Shown piece after piece: positions 34,366 to 45,639 of a stretch of 64,000 nt of DNA. A model generated the notes under the pieces. It searched no databases. It saw only the letters and a list, made by a program, of their open reading frames with translations, and was not told the origin of the DNA. Every line of letters begins with the position of its first letter. Within the stretch, counting starts at the first letter, position 1. The stretch lies in NCBI GenBank assembly GCA_031308135.1, contig JAHLJT010000631.1, positions 158,448,921 through 158,512,920 on the forward strand, in the 5' to 3' direction. A program made the position numbers and the translations under genes. The DNA comes from Acheta domesticus. Lineage: Eukaryota > Arthropoda > Insecta > Orthoptera > Gryllidae.

Positions 34366-34990
34366 TATTTACTCTGTGTTGGCTCTGGTTATCGTACTAG
34401 TTTGTTCATGAGAGTGACATGGAAAGACCACGAACCTGGATTTTAAATGGATCATGATAAAATAGCCATATTTACTGTCGTTGATGCTTCTTCCTTTCAC
34501 CTGCACTTATGATACGTGGTGCTGATGCTTGCAAGAATATCAATGCAAAATGTCAGATACATTTTTTGCGTGAAGGAGTTTAGGTGCACTTTTTAATATG
34601 AATTGCACGTATATATGCACGCTCCTATTCATCACAAAATAGGATTTCATAAAATATTTTTTTTATATGTTATGATGAAAATATAGTCCAAAGAAATAAA
34701 CAGTTAACTTTCATTGTGCACTTACAATGCCAGAGTTGCAACTGAAACCGATAAAAATGCCTTTTACAACATAACCAGGAGATGTATCAGTAGTGGAAAG
34801 CACTGTTGACATCACCAAGAGATTAACCGGTTCGTAGCCATGGACACCAAACTTCAGATATCCAGTTGTGGGCGCAGACGGCATAGACAGAATTATTATA
34901 TACAACTTCCAATACTTCGGAGCGCACTCACAAAACAACTCTGTCTCCGCCTGCGCCCGTAGCTGCTTAAAATACGGGCGACTACGTCGC
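34366..34990. other. spacer with an unassigned open segment
   Basis: A 75-codon minus-strand frame (34711-34938) has balanced composition and ends close to a donor-like GGCATT|GTAAGTGCAC (about 34728-34720). The plus strand has a B-box-like GGTTCGTAGCC at 34829-34839, so it could instead belong to a tRNA-derived repeat. Neither reading is secure. Confidence 0.3.
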
Positions 34991-35003
34991 TAGCAGCGAC
35001 TCA

Positions 35004-35116
35004 CCTCGGGCTCTTTCCAGAGACTGCTCCCGCTCTCCTCCGACTTTAGACCCGAGCGCTGCTCGGCTGTGCGCGCGCCATCTTTAAATGCTTTTACGCG
35101 TCCACACCATTATATA
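35004..35116 (-). promoter_or_regulatory. candidate minus-strand promoter and first exon
   Basis: Read on the minus strand: TATATAAT at 35116-35109, then AAGATGGCGC at 35084-35075, about 30 bases downstream of the TATA start, where a transcription start is expected. About 70 bases later comes a strong donor CCCGAG|GTGAGTCGC (last exon base 35005). AAGATGGCGC matches the YY1/Pleiohomeotic element that often overlaps start sites. The ATG within it opens only 11 codons before a stop, so the first exon would be largely non-coding. No second exon is identified. Confidence 0.4.
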
Positions 35117-35119
35117 CTC

Positions 35120-35899
35120 ATAATACATTCGCGTTGAACATGTAAAACATACACACTTCAAATTGTTCACACAAAAAGTCAACTATGTATAGCAAATTCC
35201 CAGTTAAATAAATAATATTAGTTAAATAACATAATAAATAAGTAAACAGTTAAATAAGAAATTATTTTGCCAGAATTCAAGATAACCATGTCTTATTGAA
35301 TACTCTCATTCCTTCTGTGGTAATTATACTATTTTTGGAAATCACTTTTTTTATGCAAGGAACGTCAACGTAAATTCAGTAGTTAAGGAAATAAAATTAG
35401 ATGCCATGTAGTATTTGCAAAGGTTAAATATACAAATTAAACTTAAAAGTTGAATATGTTCAAAATATAACCTTAACGAAACCCAATCCACAATTTAGAA
35501 TCTTTGGTTTTTGTTCTCGGACCTTTCATTTAATTTTAATTTTCGCAAAGCTGAACAAATTTCCTTCCATTCAACATTTTAGTATTGATATTGTTCATTA
35601 TGGCTTATCACTACAAAATGTTGGCGTTTTTTCTGGTCTAAAGAACAAAAACAATTACCATTAACTTCTCGGACTTCACATAATTTAAATGTTCCATTTC
35701 AGTTCAATTTTGCGTAAAATGAGACAGAATATTTACTGTAACATGATAGCTAAGTTTCAAATTGCGAATAGATGCATTTTGTTTAGCATCCCACGCCAAA
35801 AACTGGAGCTTTGTTGTTATTCTGCTCAATTTTGTGACTCGGTAACTTCGCAAAGCGAAAAACCAAAGCTTTTCTCGCTGTAAAATGAGTTGCACAACT
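35120..35899. other. AT-rich spacer, nothing recognised
   Basis: No supportable feature. Confidence 0.45.
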
Positions 35900-36310
35900 C
35901 GTACGTTAACCGGAGAAAAGTTTAGGCGGGCGAAATTTCTGTCATCGCAAGAGCAGGGCGACGGCAGGGACGGCGTTGCAGCGAGCACGCTGCGTGCAGC
36001 ATTGATTTAATAAAAAACAGCCAAGAAACTTTTGGTTCCGGGTGCGACGGGCTGCGCCGGCTTGCTATATTTCGCGGTGCCACATGTATCCGACGCCCCC
36101 GCCCGCGCTCCCGCCCCCGCGGGGCCACAGGAAGACGTGCCGAGTTGCGGCGGGGGTGGTTGACCCACATCGGAAGTAGGCTGCGGCCGCCCCTCCCCGC
36201 CCGCCCGCCTCACCGGAACAGCTGGCGATAAACATCCCCAACTTATATCGGCCGGGTCAGCGTTAGTTGCGACGGGGGCCCGGCGTGGGAAGAGGGCGGG
36301 GCGGGGCGGA
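35900..36310. other. CpG island
   Basis: GC-rich island with GCCCCCGCCCGCGCTCCCGC-type runs at about 36096-36120. AATTTCTGTCATCGC and GATTTAATAAAA cores are on its left. Frames on the minus strand are compositional. Confidence 0.45.
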
Positions 36311-36371
36311 GGTTACAGTCCAGTTAAAGATGATGAGACGGATTTTCAGAATACGTAATACGGAGCTTCTA

Positions 36372-36381
36372 AAATAAATAA

Positions 36382-36428
<47 letters not shown>
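36372..36428. repeat. AAAT/TA compound microsatellite
   Basis: Three AAAT units pass into about 21 TA units. Confidence 0.95.
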
Positions 36429-36429
<1 letters not shown>

Positions 36430-37255
36430 CTTCGAACATATTCTTCATTGTTTTCTTACAATTCGTGACTATGAAAGCACTGAAGATATGTGACAAATCT
36501 AAGACACAGAAATTATAATTATCTTCTTCAGTAGTGTTCTTTCAATAAAGAATAATAGTTTCAGTTGATTTTAAACTTCAGTATGTTAATACGATGGGTA
36601 TATTAAAACAATTGGAAGAGCAGTACGCTGATGAATAGTTACCACTAAGACATAAGACTTTCACACTCTTCAACTCTTTTTGGCGGTAACTCGTGTAATG
36701 ACAGGCTGTTGTTGAAGGGAAGCTCGGGCGTGGGTGGAACACGAACCATATTTCTCTTCGCGATGTATTGTCAGTCATAATAACCAACACATCAACATTT
36801 AAATAAGTATAAAGTAATGACTCAAAGAAAATAAAATTGCGGTCAGTTGCCGGAAATCATTTTTAGGACTTGTTCACATTCTAGAACAGCGAAATAATTT
36901 TAGTAAAAAGCATTCAATTCATTTTCAAATACCTATGAAAGGAAAAATTTGAACCTTCGGTAATGATTTTTGAGAGAAATGCGTAATATAATAGATACAT
37001 TGTCAGTAATGTAATGTCTTTTTACAACAAAATTGAAACTTACACATTTATACAACAATTGTAGATGCGTATTTTTAATACATTTCTAGAGTACTTTCGC
37101 GTCAACAAAGAAAGCCTGTGCCTAGTTTTGCGATGTTATGCTAATTCCTTTTCTCTATCACGTGAAATTTTACCAACACTCTAGCCCTCGCCTGGGCATC
37201 ATTTAGTGACTCAATTGTAGCTTTCAATAGTCAGCCATGTAACACCATGCAATGC
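36430..37255. other. AT-rich spacer, nothing recognised
   Basis: No supportable feature. Confidence 0.45.
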
Positions 37256-37670
37256 TGATGGTACTTTCGAAATACGGCATCGTCTTTAACTTGCTGGGCT
37301 GTGCCCGCCCAACCAGCCCGCCCCTTCCCCGTGCTTCCCACGCGGGGCTGTGTCCAGCAGGGTGGGTGGCAGAGGACATGCAGTTTATTTGGCCGGACTC
37401 GTAATTGAACATAAACGGGCCGTCGCAAATTACCCCTCGCTTGATTTTTATGGAGCCCGGCTCTCGTGTTCGTGCCTAGTTTACTGCGAAAGGGAATCTC
37501 CAATAATCCTCGCGTAGCTTATTGATACGAAGCTTCAGAACTGTTACTGTGCAAAATTGTAACGAGCTTCTAGACTTTGAGGGCGCTAATTCTGCCATGG
37601 CGCATGCTCTTTATGGCGTCTGTCCACCGCTTTCCCTTGGTGCCAGTTATAGACGAAAAGCACTTCGTTC
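37256..37670. promoter_or_regulatory. GC island with two TTTATGG sites, candidate cis-regulatory module
   Basis: GC-rich core 37300-37400. GTAATTGAAC, TTGATTTTTATGGAGCCCGG (TTTATGG 37447-37453), GGCGCTAATTCTGCCATGGC and GCTCTTTATGGCGTC (TTTATGG 37610-37616) follow. The two TTTATGG sites share orientation. Regulatory function is inferred. Confidence 0.4.
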
Positions 37671-38406
37671 GTATGTTAATATCGTATTGGCGAGAAAGAT
37701 TTCATTTTCAAAGTAACAAGTAAAATGATATTTCAAGAAATGTTTAAAATAAATTTTATTTTTCACTTTTTAGATAATAATTTTCATATAGAATTATATC
37801 TCTGTGAGAGATGTGTGAAAAAGGTATCCACGATGATGCCATTGTAAGCGATAATAGAGCTAGCTGAATTAGAGGTAAACTCAATACAAAATTTATTTGT
37901 AGGTTTTACATTATATTCTAAATCCAGTCATTGAATAATTTATTTTGTTTAGAGGTTCTACGCTTTAAAACCATTATTCTGTTTTAATAATAAAACTCAT
38001 TATTAGTTGCATAAACAATATTAGTCCTAAAAAGTAAATTTTACAGGATAAGATTAAAACTATTTACCACTGAAAATGTTAACATTGTAATGCTCTCAAT
38101 AAGTGAAAAACAAAGCATTTGTATATCACTGTTGATGCCCAAAAAACCATGACCATATCTTTGATCAGTATTTCACTAAATAACTTTAAATTTTGTGGAC
38201 TGATGTTGTCATTGCAACATAAAAATATCAAGTCAACTATAAGTTTAATTTTCAGTGTATTATTATCAATAGAGTAAATGTGTACATATTTTGATGAAGT
38301 AGAATAAAATTTAATCTTATTTCTAAATTAGTTTTGTTTTTTTGTTTCAGCATGAGTACTTGGCCAATTTTTGAAGTCCTCGTAATAAGTTCTGTGTTCT
38401 TCTGTA

Positions 38407-38409
<3 letters not shown>
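37671..38409. other. AT-rich spacer with an acceptor-like tract
   Basis: Featureless except for GTTTTTTTGTTTCAG ending at 38350, a strong acceptor string. The following open run is 20 codons long and no donor is evident, so an exon is not called. Confidence 0.4.

Positions 38410-38453
<44 letters not shown>
38410..38453. repeat. TAA microsatellite
   Basis: About 14 tandem TAA units. Confidence 0.95.
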
Positions 38454-38454
<1 letters not shown>

Positions 38455-39084
38455 TTTGAAGCTATTTTTTTATTCTTGAGAAGTGAAAATCGATATTTCA
38501 TGAGGCCATCAATCTTGCTTGCTTACTCCAGCATTCATATTCTCCAAATACTAAAAGAGGGGCTCATGTTCTTTGTGCTGCAGAGTGTGTATCTACACCT
38601 GGAACTCTGTTCTGACCATAACTCCAAAATCGCAAAAAGTGGACTGATGTTGTCTATGTAACTACAAATTCCATTATTTTAGTTTATTCATTAGACACAA
38701 CGATGCATCAAAAGCAAATTATCTTAATTTAAATGTTGACTTCTTACAATTTTCTGTTTCTATTACGTCACCTTTTTTATTATCACATAATACAGGATAC
38801 ATTTAGTGCAATATTCACATTTTACATTTTAAATAGCGTGAGAAAAATGCTGAATATATAGTTTACAAAACAGAGTCCACAAATATATCGCCAATGAAGA
38901 AGTTCAAGAGAATAACATATTTTTAATTAACTAAATATTAACAATAAAGTGTAATAAATTGTAAATATACATATTTATATATACGTAAAAATACGAAAAT
39001 ATAAATACAAATAAGTAAATATAATATTAAAATGTTTTTAAATGCTAAAAATATTTATTTTCTCTCAATTTCATTAGTAACTTG
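38454..39084. other. AT-rich spacer, nothing recognised
   Basis: No supportable feature. Confidence 0.45.
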
Positions 39085-39530
39085 CCGTCCTGGATGGCCG
39101 AGGTGTCTAAAGCATGTACCGAGTTAGTGCATTGATTCGAATTGTCGCCGTTTCGAGTCCCGCCTTGGGAACGATTGTTCCTTGTCTATCATGTATATCT
39201 GGTGCAGAAATCCTCGCGTTCGGCTGGTCCCAGATTAGAGAAATCCGTGTGGTGCATTATCGAATACGCATCCCATCGGGACATAAAGGGTAACCGACTG
39301 TCGGCTGGTTAACCGTTAACTGGTCACAGTGACCGGCGAGGAAAAATAAACCCACTTTCCTATCAACCGGTGCAATGCAGGAAGTTTTGGATTAGTGTAC
39401 CTTCTTACCTCGTTCAAGACAATGTTCGGGCGTGGACTAGCTTATTTAGTTGCAGCCGTTTGCTTCTGAGAATCAGTTGAAGTTACGGATCGGTCTCGAT
39501 TACCGCACCTCACCAGTAGTAGAAGTTTAT
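39085..39530 (+). mobile_element. tRNA-derived SINE, copy S5
   Basis: The head GGATGGCCGAGGTGTCTAAAG has an A box of Ser/Leu-tRNA type (39095-39113); the B box is GTTTCGAGTCCCGCC (39150-39164). The body includes CTGGTCCCAGATTAGAGAAA, a CCGACTGTCGGCTGG fold and a GGTCACAGTGACC palindrome (39322-39334), and continues to about 39530. The body differs from S1-S4, so this is another SINE family, or the right half belongs to a second element. Confidence 0.7.
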
Positions 39531-40340
39531 ATTTGGTAATGCACGTTTATACTTAGTAAATCATATTCATTTAAGAGTGTATTTTCTTATTAAAATAAAA
39601 GTGTTTTATGTAGTCAATATCATTTCAAAGCCCTTCTATGCGTATTTCAGTAGTCAACTGTGAAGAAAAAATGTGGAGCAATATATGAACTGAAATTCTC
39701 TCAGTGAGTAATTAAAAATTATATTATTTTCTCTTTATTTTATAAACTAAAAACTCTTAGACTTTGTCTTTATTATGGTTCTGTTAACGTGAAAAAAATT
39801 GTGAATTCAATGTGAAATGAAATAACAAATATAATCAGTTTAAAACTTTCCCGGTCACAGCGACCTCACGTCCCCGGTAACAAAACTTCGAAGGCACGTC
39901 ACCAGTTGACGGTTAAATGCCCCAGAAGGAAAATCATTTCTTTCAAATATGACGTAAATATTAAAGTAGAAATTTATTTTTGAGACCATATTTAAAACGA
40001 ATTTTTTTATCACATATGAAAAAAGTTTTTCAGTGAATACAAATCAGTACTAATTTTCTAGGATTTAGATTTTTGTTTCAGTTTAATGTATATTTCGAAC
40101 ACATTACAATGGAGTAGTTTCTTAATAATTAAAGTTAACATTACTAATTTTATAACATCCTGTACTATATATTCGTTGGTCGATTATTCTCAGAATTCGC
40201 GAAAAGAAAAAAAACCCTTCTTCGAAAAAAAACCAACCTGTATTTGTTCCACTCTCATTTCTTTTCATTACTCTTGCCGTGCCTTAGAATCATTTAAAGC
40301 GATGCAAACTCCCTTCATCGACATTTCAATTCCGTGACTC
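39531..40340. other. AT-rich spacer
   Basis: Contains an isolated GGTCACAGCGACC palindrome (39853-39865) in a GC-richer patch (39850-39920). Otherwise AT-rich with no gene. Confidence 0.4.
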
Positions 40341-41100
40341 AGCAGGCGCCGTGTAACTCCGCTTCGCGCGGTGCCAACACAAAGCCCTTGGGGGACGCCC
40401 GAACCGCAGCGCAGTGCGTCTCGTGCATGATTTATCGAGCGCGTTCCTTTTTCCTTCCGGAGCCACGCACCTCAGGTGCGGCGCTGTTTATTCCCTGGCG
40501 GGGGAGGTAATACACTCGGTCGTGCGAGAGCCAGCCCGCCCGCCAGCAGGCGTCTCCTTGTGGGGTGGCCTAATGGAGCGCCGCGGAGAGGGGCGTGGCA
40601 CCGGCGCGGGTGGCGGGCACCTGGTGGGAGGCGCAGGAGCATGAGGTGGGGAGAAGGAGGAAAACGAAAAATGGGAATGAGGGGGCCGGATTGTCGCGGA
40701 TGAATGAGAGGTGAAGAGGTTACTTCGATTTAGAGTAGTGAGCGGGAAGAGATGTTCGGTGGCAGTGGAGAGGTCGGGCGCGGTGTGGGAGTGAAGAAAT
40801 TGTAGGTGAGAGAGTTCGGTGGAGGCGGGGAAGATGAAGTAGAAGTTAGGTGGAGACAGTGGGTGGTGGATGGGGAGAGGCGGCAGCGAAGAGCTATGTA
40901 TGTGGGCGATATCGGAGGCGAGGGAAGGAGGGTGGAGGCTTATGAGGCGTGCGGTCGACGGGCAGTCGCCCCGGCGCGGCGCGAGGGAGTTGCTGCGTGC
41001 GCGGGGATGAAGTATGACAGAAAATTATGTAGTAGGCTCCCCGTTCGACGTCGCTGTGGGAGAGCGCGCGACAAGGAGACAAAACGATAAAATATGACCG
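40341..41100. other. CpG island leading into a purine-rich block
   Basis: GC-rich core 40341-40650, including GCATGATTTATCGAGCGCG. From 40560 the plus strand becomes strongly G/A-rich (GGGGAGAAGGAGGAAAACG, GGAGGCGGGGAAGATGAAG). Open frames up to 94 codons are compositional. Confidence 0.5.
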
Positions 41101-41758
41101 GCAGACGGGTACAGGTCTCTTGGGAGGCCCCTGCGCCTGCCCTCCTCTACCACCGCTGCTTGAAGGAGCAACGTTGGAGCGACTGGAACATGGAGGTAAT
41201 GGTAAGAAACAGAGCCAGGGGTGGAGTTTTACTTGAAGATCAATTCGGCAATACTGTGTGATTAATGTCGTTTGTAGAGGAAAGGAATTATGGATGATGG
41301 TGGTGGAGTAAGAGATGAACACAACCGAAGAGATGGGGAAATGGGAGAAGAATAATGCAATATGGCAATATACTGTCAGAGTATAGTCGGTTAAATTAGT
41401 GTATTTGCAAACTTAGAAATGGACTTTTCATTAGAAAGAGAAAACTGGGTGTTCATTAGGATGTTGACTTCTCATTAGGAAGGAGAATACGTGATGGGAA
41501 AGTTTAACTGAAAGCAAGGCATGGGAAAATGTAAGATGAGGCTACTATAGAGCGAAATAAAAGACAAATTTACAATGTGAGCGAATTGAAGGTCGATAGG
41601 TGTAGATTATGTTGAAGAAGAATTTACAAAAGGTGTAAGAGAAGAGGGAAAAGGGAAGTGTCGTAGAGTGACTGGTATTCTAATGTTCCTAATGGCAAAT
41701 TAATGATTACCTGTTTGAAATTTAGAATGGAAATGAAACTGGACCGAGCTTGTCGTGA
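41101..41758. other. purine-rich block, AT-richer half
   Basis: The plus-strand purine bias persists (GGAATTATGGATGATGG, GAAGAGGGAAAAGGGAAG) while GC falls, giving about 1.2 kb of one-sided composition from 40560. No gene recognised. Confidence 0.45.
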
Positions 41759-42230
41759 GTGACGTTGATGGCGTTAGCAAAGGAAACAAGGCAAGCCGAA
41801 GGCAGCGCCGTTCTGGCAATGGCGATAGAAGCGGCGTTTGCTACGCGCCCGCCTCACCTGGTAATAACACACCTGCCACGCGGGCGCCGCGATGAAGATT
41901 TATGTAGCGGCGGCGGGCGGAGCCTGTCTCCAGTCGTTCGTTCCTCCGAGACACACGAAGCCACCCGCGAGACATTGAAACCTAAGGCGCACTCAGTCGA
42001 AGAGACCGGCAGGCTCCCTGCGCCCTCTGCCCTCACCCCACCCGCACCCCCACCCCACCGTGTTCGTCGCAGTGCTCTGCACCTCCCTGGGGAGCGCCTC
42101 CGACGGTGTTCTCAGACGGCCCTCGGAGGGAGCCGCCCCCCCCCTCCCTCGCCTCGCTGCCGCGTCGCAGTTCCGCTCCCGGCGCCGCACCTTCTTTGTG
42201 TGGCACATCGTTTAGAACTAAGTTCGTTTC
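41759..42230. other. CpG island
   Basis: GC-rich island with CCCACCCGCACCCCCACCCC. Frames on both strands are open (198 plus, 71 minus) with overlapping low-complexity translations. A minus-strand donor-like ACCAG|GTGAGGCGG lies near 41850. No protein family is recognised. Confidence 0.45.
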
Positions 42231-44040
42231 TCTCCGTGTTTGCGTACTTGGGTTTAAGGAAATCTTGTTTCTCCTTCGCAGTTATTTTAAGTTCCACCCC
42301 CCAAAACCCAGAAAGTTATAGGGAGTCTGATTTTGCGTCAAAATGGGTGAACTGAAGCATGCTATTGCTTGAGTCATGTTGCTTGCGCGAATATATTACG
42401 GAGACAATAACAGGAAAAATTGGCGGCGTAAAGAAAATAGCCGAATAAATCATGTAAAATGTGTTTTATTTTCTTTGCCTCCGGTTCTTTTTGTTCTTGT
42501 GCGACGCGCGTCCTGGAGAGCGCTGCCTTCGCGCACTTTTTGCGTCCTTTTGTGTGCTCTGCGTGCATGTTCTTCCAAAACTGAATGCTGGGCGTCGTTC
42601 TTGTGACTCTTCATGTGAAAGTGTGAAAAACTGCGTTTGCTTTCTTGTTTTTAATTGAAGAAGCGAAGATTCAGCATTTAAAGAGAACGAATTCTTTTAG
42701 ATGTTTTGATGGAAGGAAACGGTTTAATGAGAATACATTAAGTAAAAATATATTAGCTATTCATAACTTTATCTTTATGCTTCATTTCATAAGTAATATT
42801 TGTCTCTGAAATTAGGTCACAATACTCAACTCTTTTGGATTACGTGTTAAATATTTTTGCGGCATGTAGATGCCTAACAAATGAATTCTCTTGTCAAAGA
42901 GAATTTTCAATAATTTGAAATTAGTATTTTTTCAACCAATAATACAAGGAAGCATCTACATAATTTAGTTAATATACACCGAAAGAATCTTAATAATGAG
43001 GTACCTTCCAATCAATAAAGAAAGGTGTAAAAGGAGCTTTCTTTATAACGTTACTGTTAGTTTAATTTTTTTAACTAATGGAGGAAATTATAAGCAGATT
43101 TACTCAAATGTTATGTTTCTCCATTAGAAAATGACAATAGGAGAAATATTGAAGTTATTTCGATAGTTTTAGAATCACGTGTGAAATCATTGTTATATAC
43201 ATATATCAATCAAAGATTACTATCCGACAATATACATCGCGTATGTATTTAAACGCAGTTCTTTGTTGGCTCTGAATAAAAGTAAAAGTATCCCAATCAA
43301 TAACACACTTCACTTTATTAATGCATTCCACAATTTCATTAATGCATGAAGTAGAAAATTCCGCACTTCTACGGTCACTCCTCAGGTAGGTCCTGATATC
43401 TGCGGAATGATTTAACGTGCCTTCTAATAATTTAGTTTTCATTCCAGAGTTCCGTTCTTGTGTATAAAACTATCTCGTGAAATTTATTGAGCGCAATCAT
43501 TGAGCGCGATAACATAAACATCGTCATCATCATCGTTGTCAGTTCATCTTAATAATCACTATTATGTTAAATACTTTTCAATTCAAGAGGTCTTTCTTCT
43601 CACTAGCAGTTATATCCGACGTCACCACTGGGAACATGTTGGTCACTAACGTCAAAGTATCTTTTTTTCCCTTTTTTTCATTCTGAGAACCTACGTGATA
43701 AACAATTTTGAACCTCCAGCACTTATTAAAAATAAACAAAAGTAGTTGTGAATTAACAAAGTGAACGGATTAAATAGAGTTTCCGATTTTCCACCTACGC
43801 ATAAATACTTATGTACTTTTTCTAAGAAATAGGTTATCATTTGTTGCAACAGAAAAAGGAAAGAGAGAACATCCTGTTGTATCAGAGAATCATATTCTGA
43901 TAAATCATTTGCATTTGATGTTAATTAGGCATAAAAATAATACTATCTTGTATAACATTCACACTCCCAAGTATATGGATGTTAATAATTTGATACGCTA
44001 TACTATTTAACAGGTTTATACCTATAAAGGAATTTTTATT
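42231..44040. other. AT-rich spacer with one ratchet-like splice string
   Basis: No gene recognised. GTCACTCCTCAG|GTAGGT (junction 43385/43386) joins acceptor and donor consensus, but the upstream pyrimidine tract is modest. Confidence 0.4.
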
Positions 44041-44640
44041 TTCTAGCTACGGATTACAGGAAAAGTTATGCAATGCTGCGCGAAAACACGGCGAATTTTC
44101 GGTAGAAAAACTCTTATTACAAATCTACTAATTACTCTTATTACAGGGCCCTGGTAATAAAAATCCAGTTGCTAAATTTTGAAAAATAATTATCTAACGA
44201 GTGGTTTAGTCCGAATCTATATTTTAGGGGTATATCGCAATCGATCTGGCTGATGTCATAGTCCCTCGAATTTGAAGCTGATATTTTAATTTGGGGGGGG
44301 GGGTAATTACACGCAGCATCTAGGACATTTTCAACATTATAAAAAACCGCTCCATTGATTTTGATTAATATTTTTGTTAAGAGAATGGTGTTTGTTTCAT
44401 TTAAGAGAATGGAGTTTCATGTTCGTTTGAAACACTGATTTTTTCGAAAATTGCAAAAGTTCACATTTTTTCGGAATTTTCCAACAATTACAATTATTAA
44501 GATGGAGATTTGTGCCTTCATTCAATGTGTTCCTTAAAGATAGATTTTGAAATAAGACAATGTAAAATGTTTCGAAAATTTGAGTACTTTTCGCATAATT
44601 ATGCGTAAAAATGCCAGAGAAAAAGTAGGTGCTGTTTTAA
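44041..44640 (-). repeat. unclassified interspersed repeat R, copy B (inverted)
   Basis: The reverse complement aligns with copy A. It shares GCGAAAAGTACTCAAATTTT, the TATCTTTAAGGAACAC block and the right-end GCATTGCATAACTTTTCC. Orientation is opposite to the other three copies. A G11 run lies at about 44292-44302. Confidence 0.65.
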
Positions 44641-45475
44641 CGCAACTAGTTTAATGAATTAATGAAAATTCGACACTCTCAACACAATGGATTTAAGAGA
44701 ATTAACCGAATGTAATTGTCGGAGGTCAAATTGAAAGAAATATTAAATAGAGTACCAACATTTTTGTAAAATAAGGAAGCATGGGTAAATCTACTTGGCG
44801 AATGTAGAACAGAAATATACTTTCTTTGTGAGTTTGAAAACGTTCCTAAGGGCGTATACAAATTTTCTATTCAAATATGGTTGCCCAGTGAAAAGCTTTC
44901 AAATCTTCGCACCAGGTAAATTGATGTACATTACAGAAAGTGGTAGGTATTAATATACGCCAGTGAAGTTCAATAAAAGCGTATTCTTTTTCCATAACCA
45001 AAAAATCAAGACGCAATGTAATGGATTCGATATAGAGATTGTAGAGTCCGGCCGAACCCGTCATCTTGAATGTGAAAATGGTGATTGCAACGTACGCGCA
45101 GTATAATCGTTTGTTCCCATCTGGACAGGAGTAATGAGCGCACGATTGTGGCTGTTAGAGATCCATTAGAGGGGAACGGACAGCTTATAAGGTGACCTAG
45201 ATTGCGTGAGTAAGAAATACGACAGGTGGAAATTGAAGTTTGTGTCGTGAGAGCGCAGAAAACCCTTTCATAAAGAGAATAAAAAGAGCCGAAACGAACA
45301 TAAAACTAGTTTTACTGGAATATTCTTGCACATGATTCTCAATTATTGTCAGTACTATCCGTAGAATAAATTCTCGTATTTTAACATTGACGTTGATGCA
45401 CCTTTTAAAGATTAGCCACAGTGGGTGCCGTATGAGCCACGTAAAAATCGAAGAGCGGTCTCTGTGACCGGTCGA
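44641..45475. other. AT-rich spacer
   Basis: No gene recognised. GGTCTCTGTGACC, one of five related palindromes, lies at 45457-45469. Confidence 0.4.
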
Positions 45476-45639
45476 TTAAAAAACTTGAGATCCAAAGAAC
45501 AATGTTCGTGATTTTGTACTCGGAGAAAAATCACAAGTCCCAAATATTCTATAATAAATTACTAAAAATATAATGTATTCAGCATATCATGCTGTTATAA
45601 GTAATGTAATTATATAAAAATTCATTTTCTCGAAAACTT

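Noticed and set aside
41759..42355. 198-codon plus-strand open frame
   Set aside because: Spans a CpG island with overlapping open frames; no family features or plausible exon boundaries.
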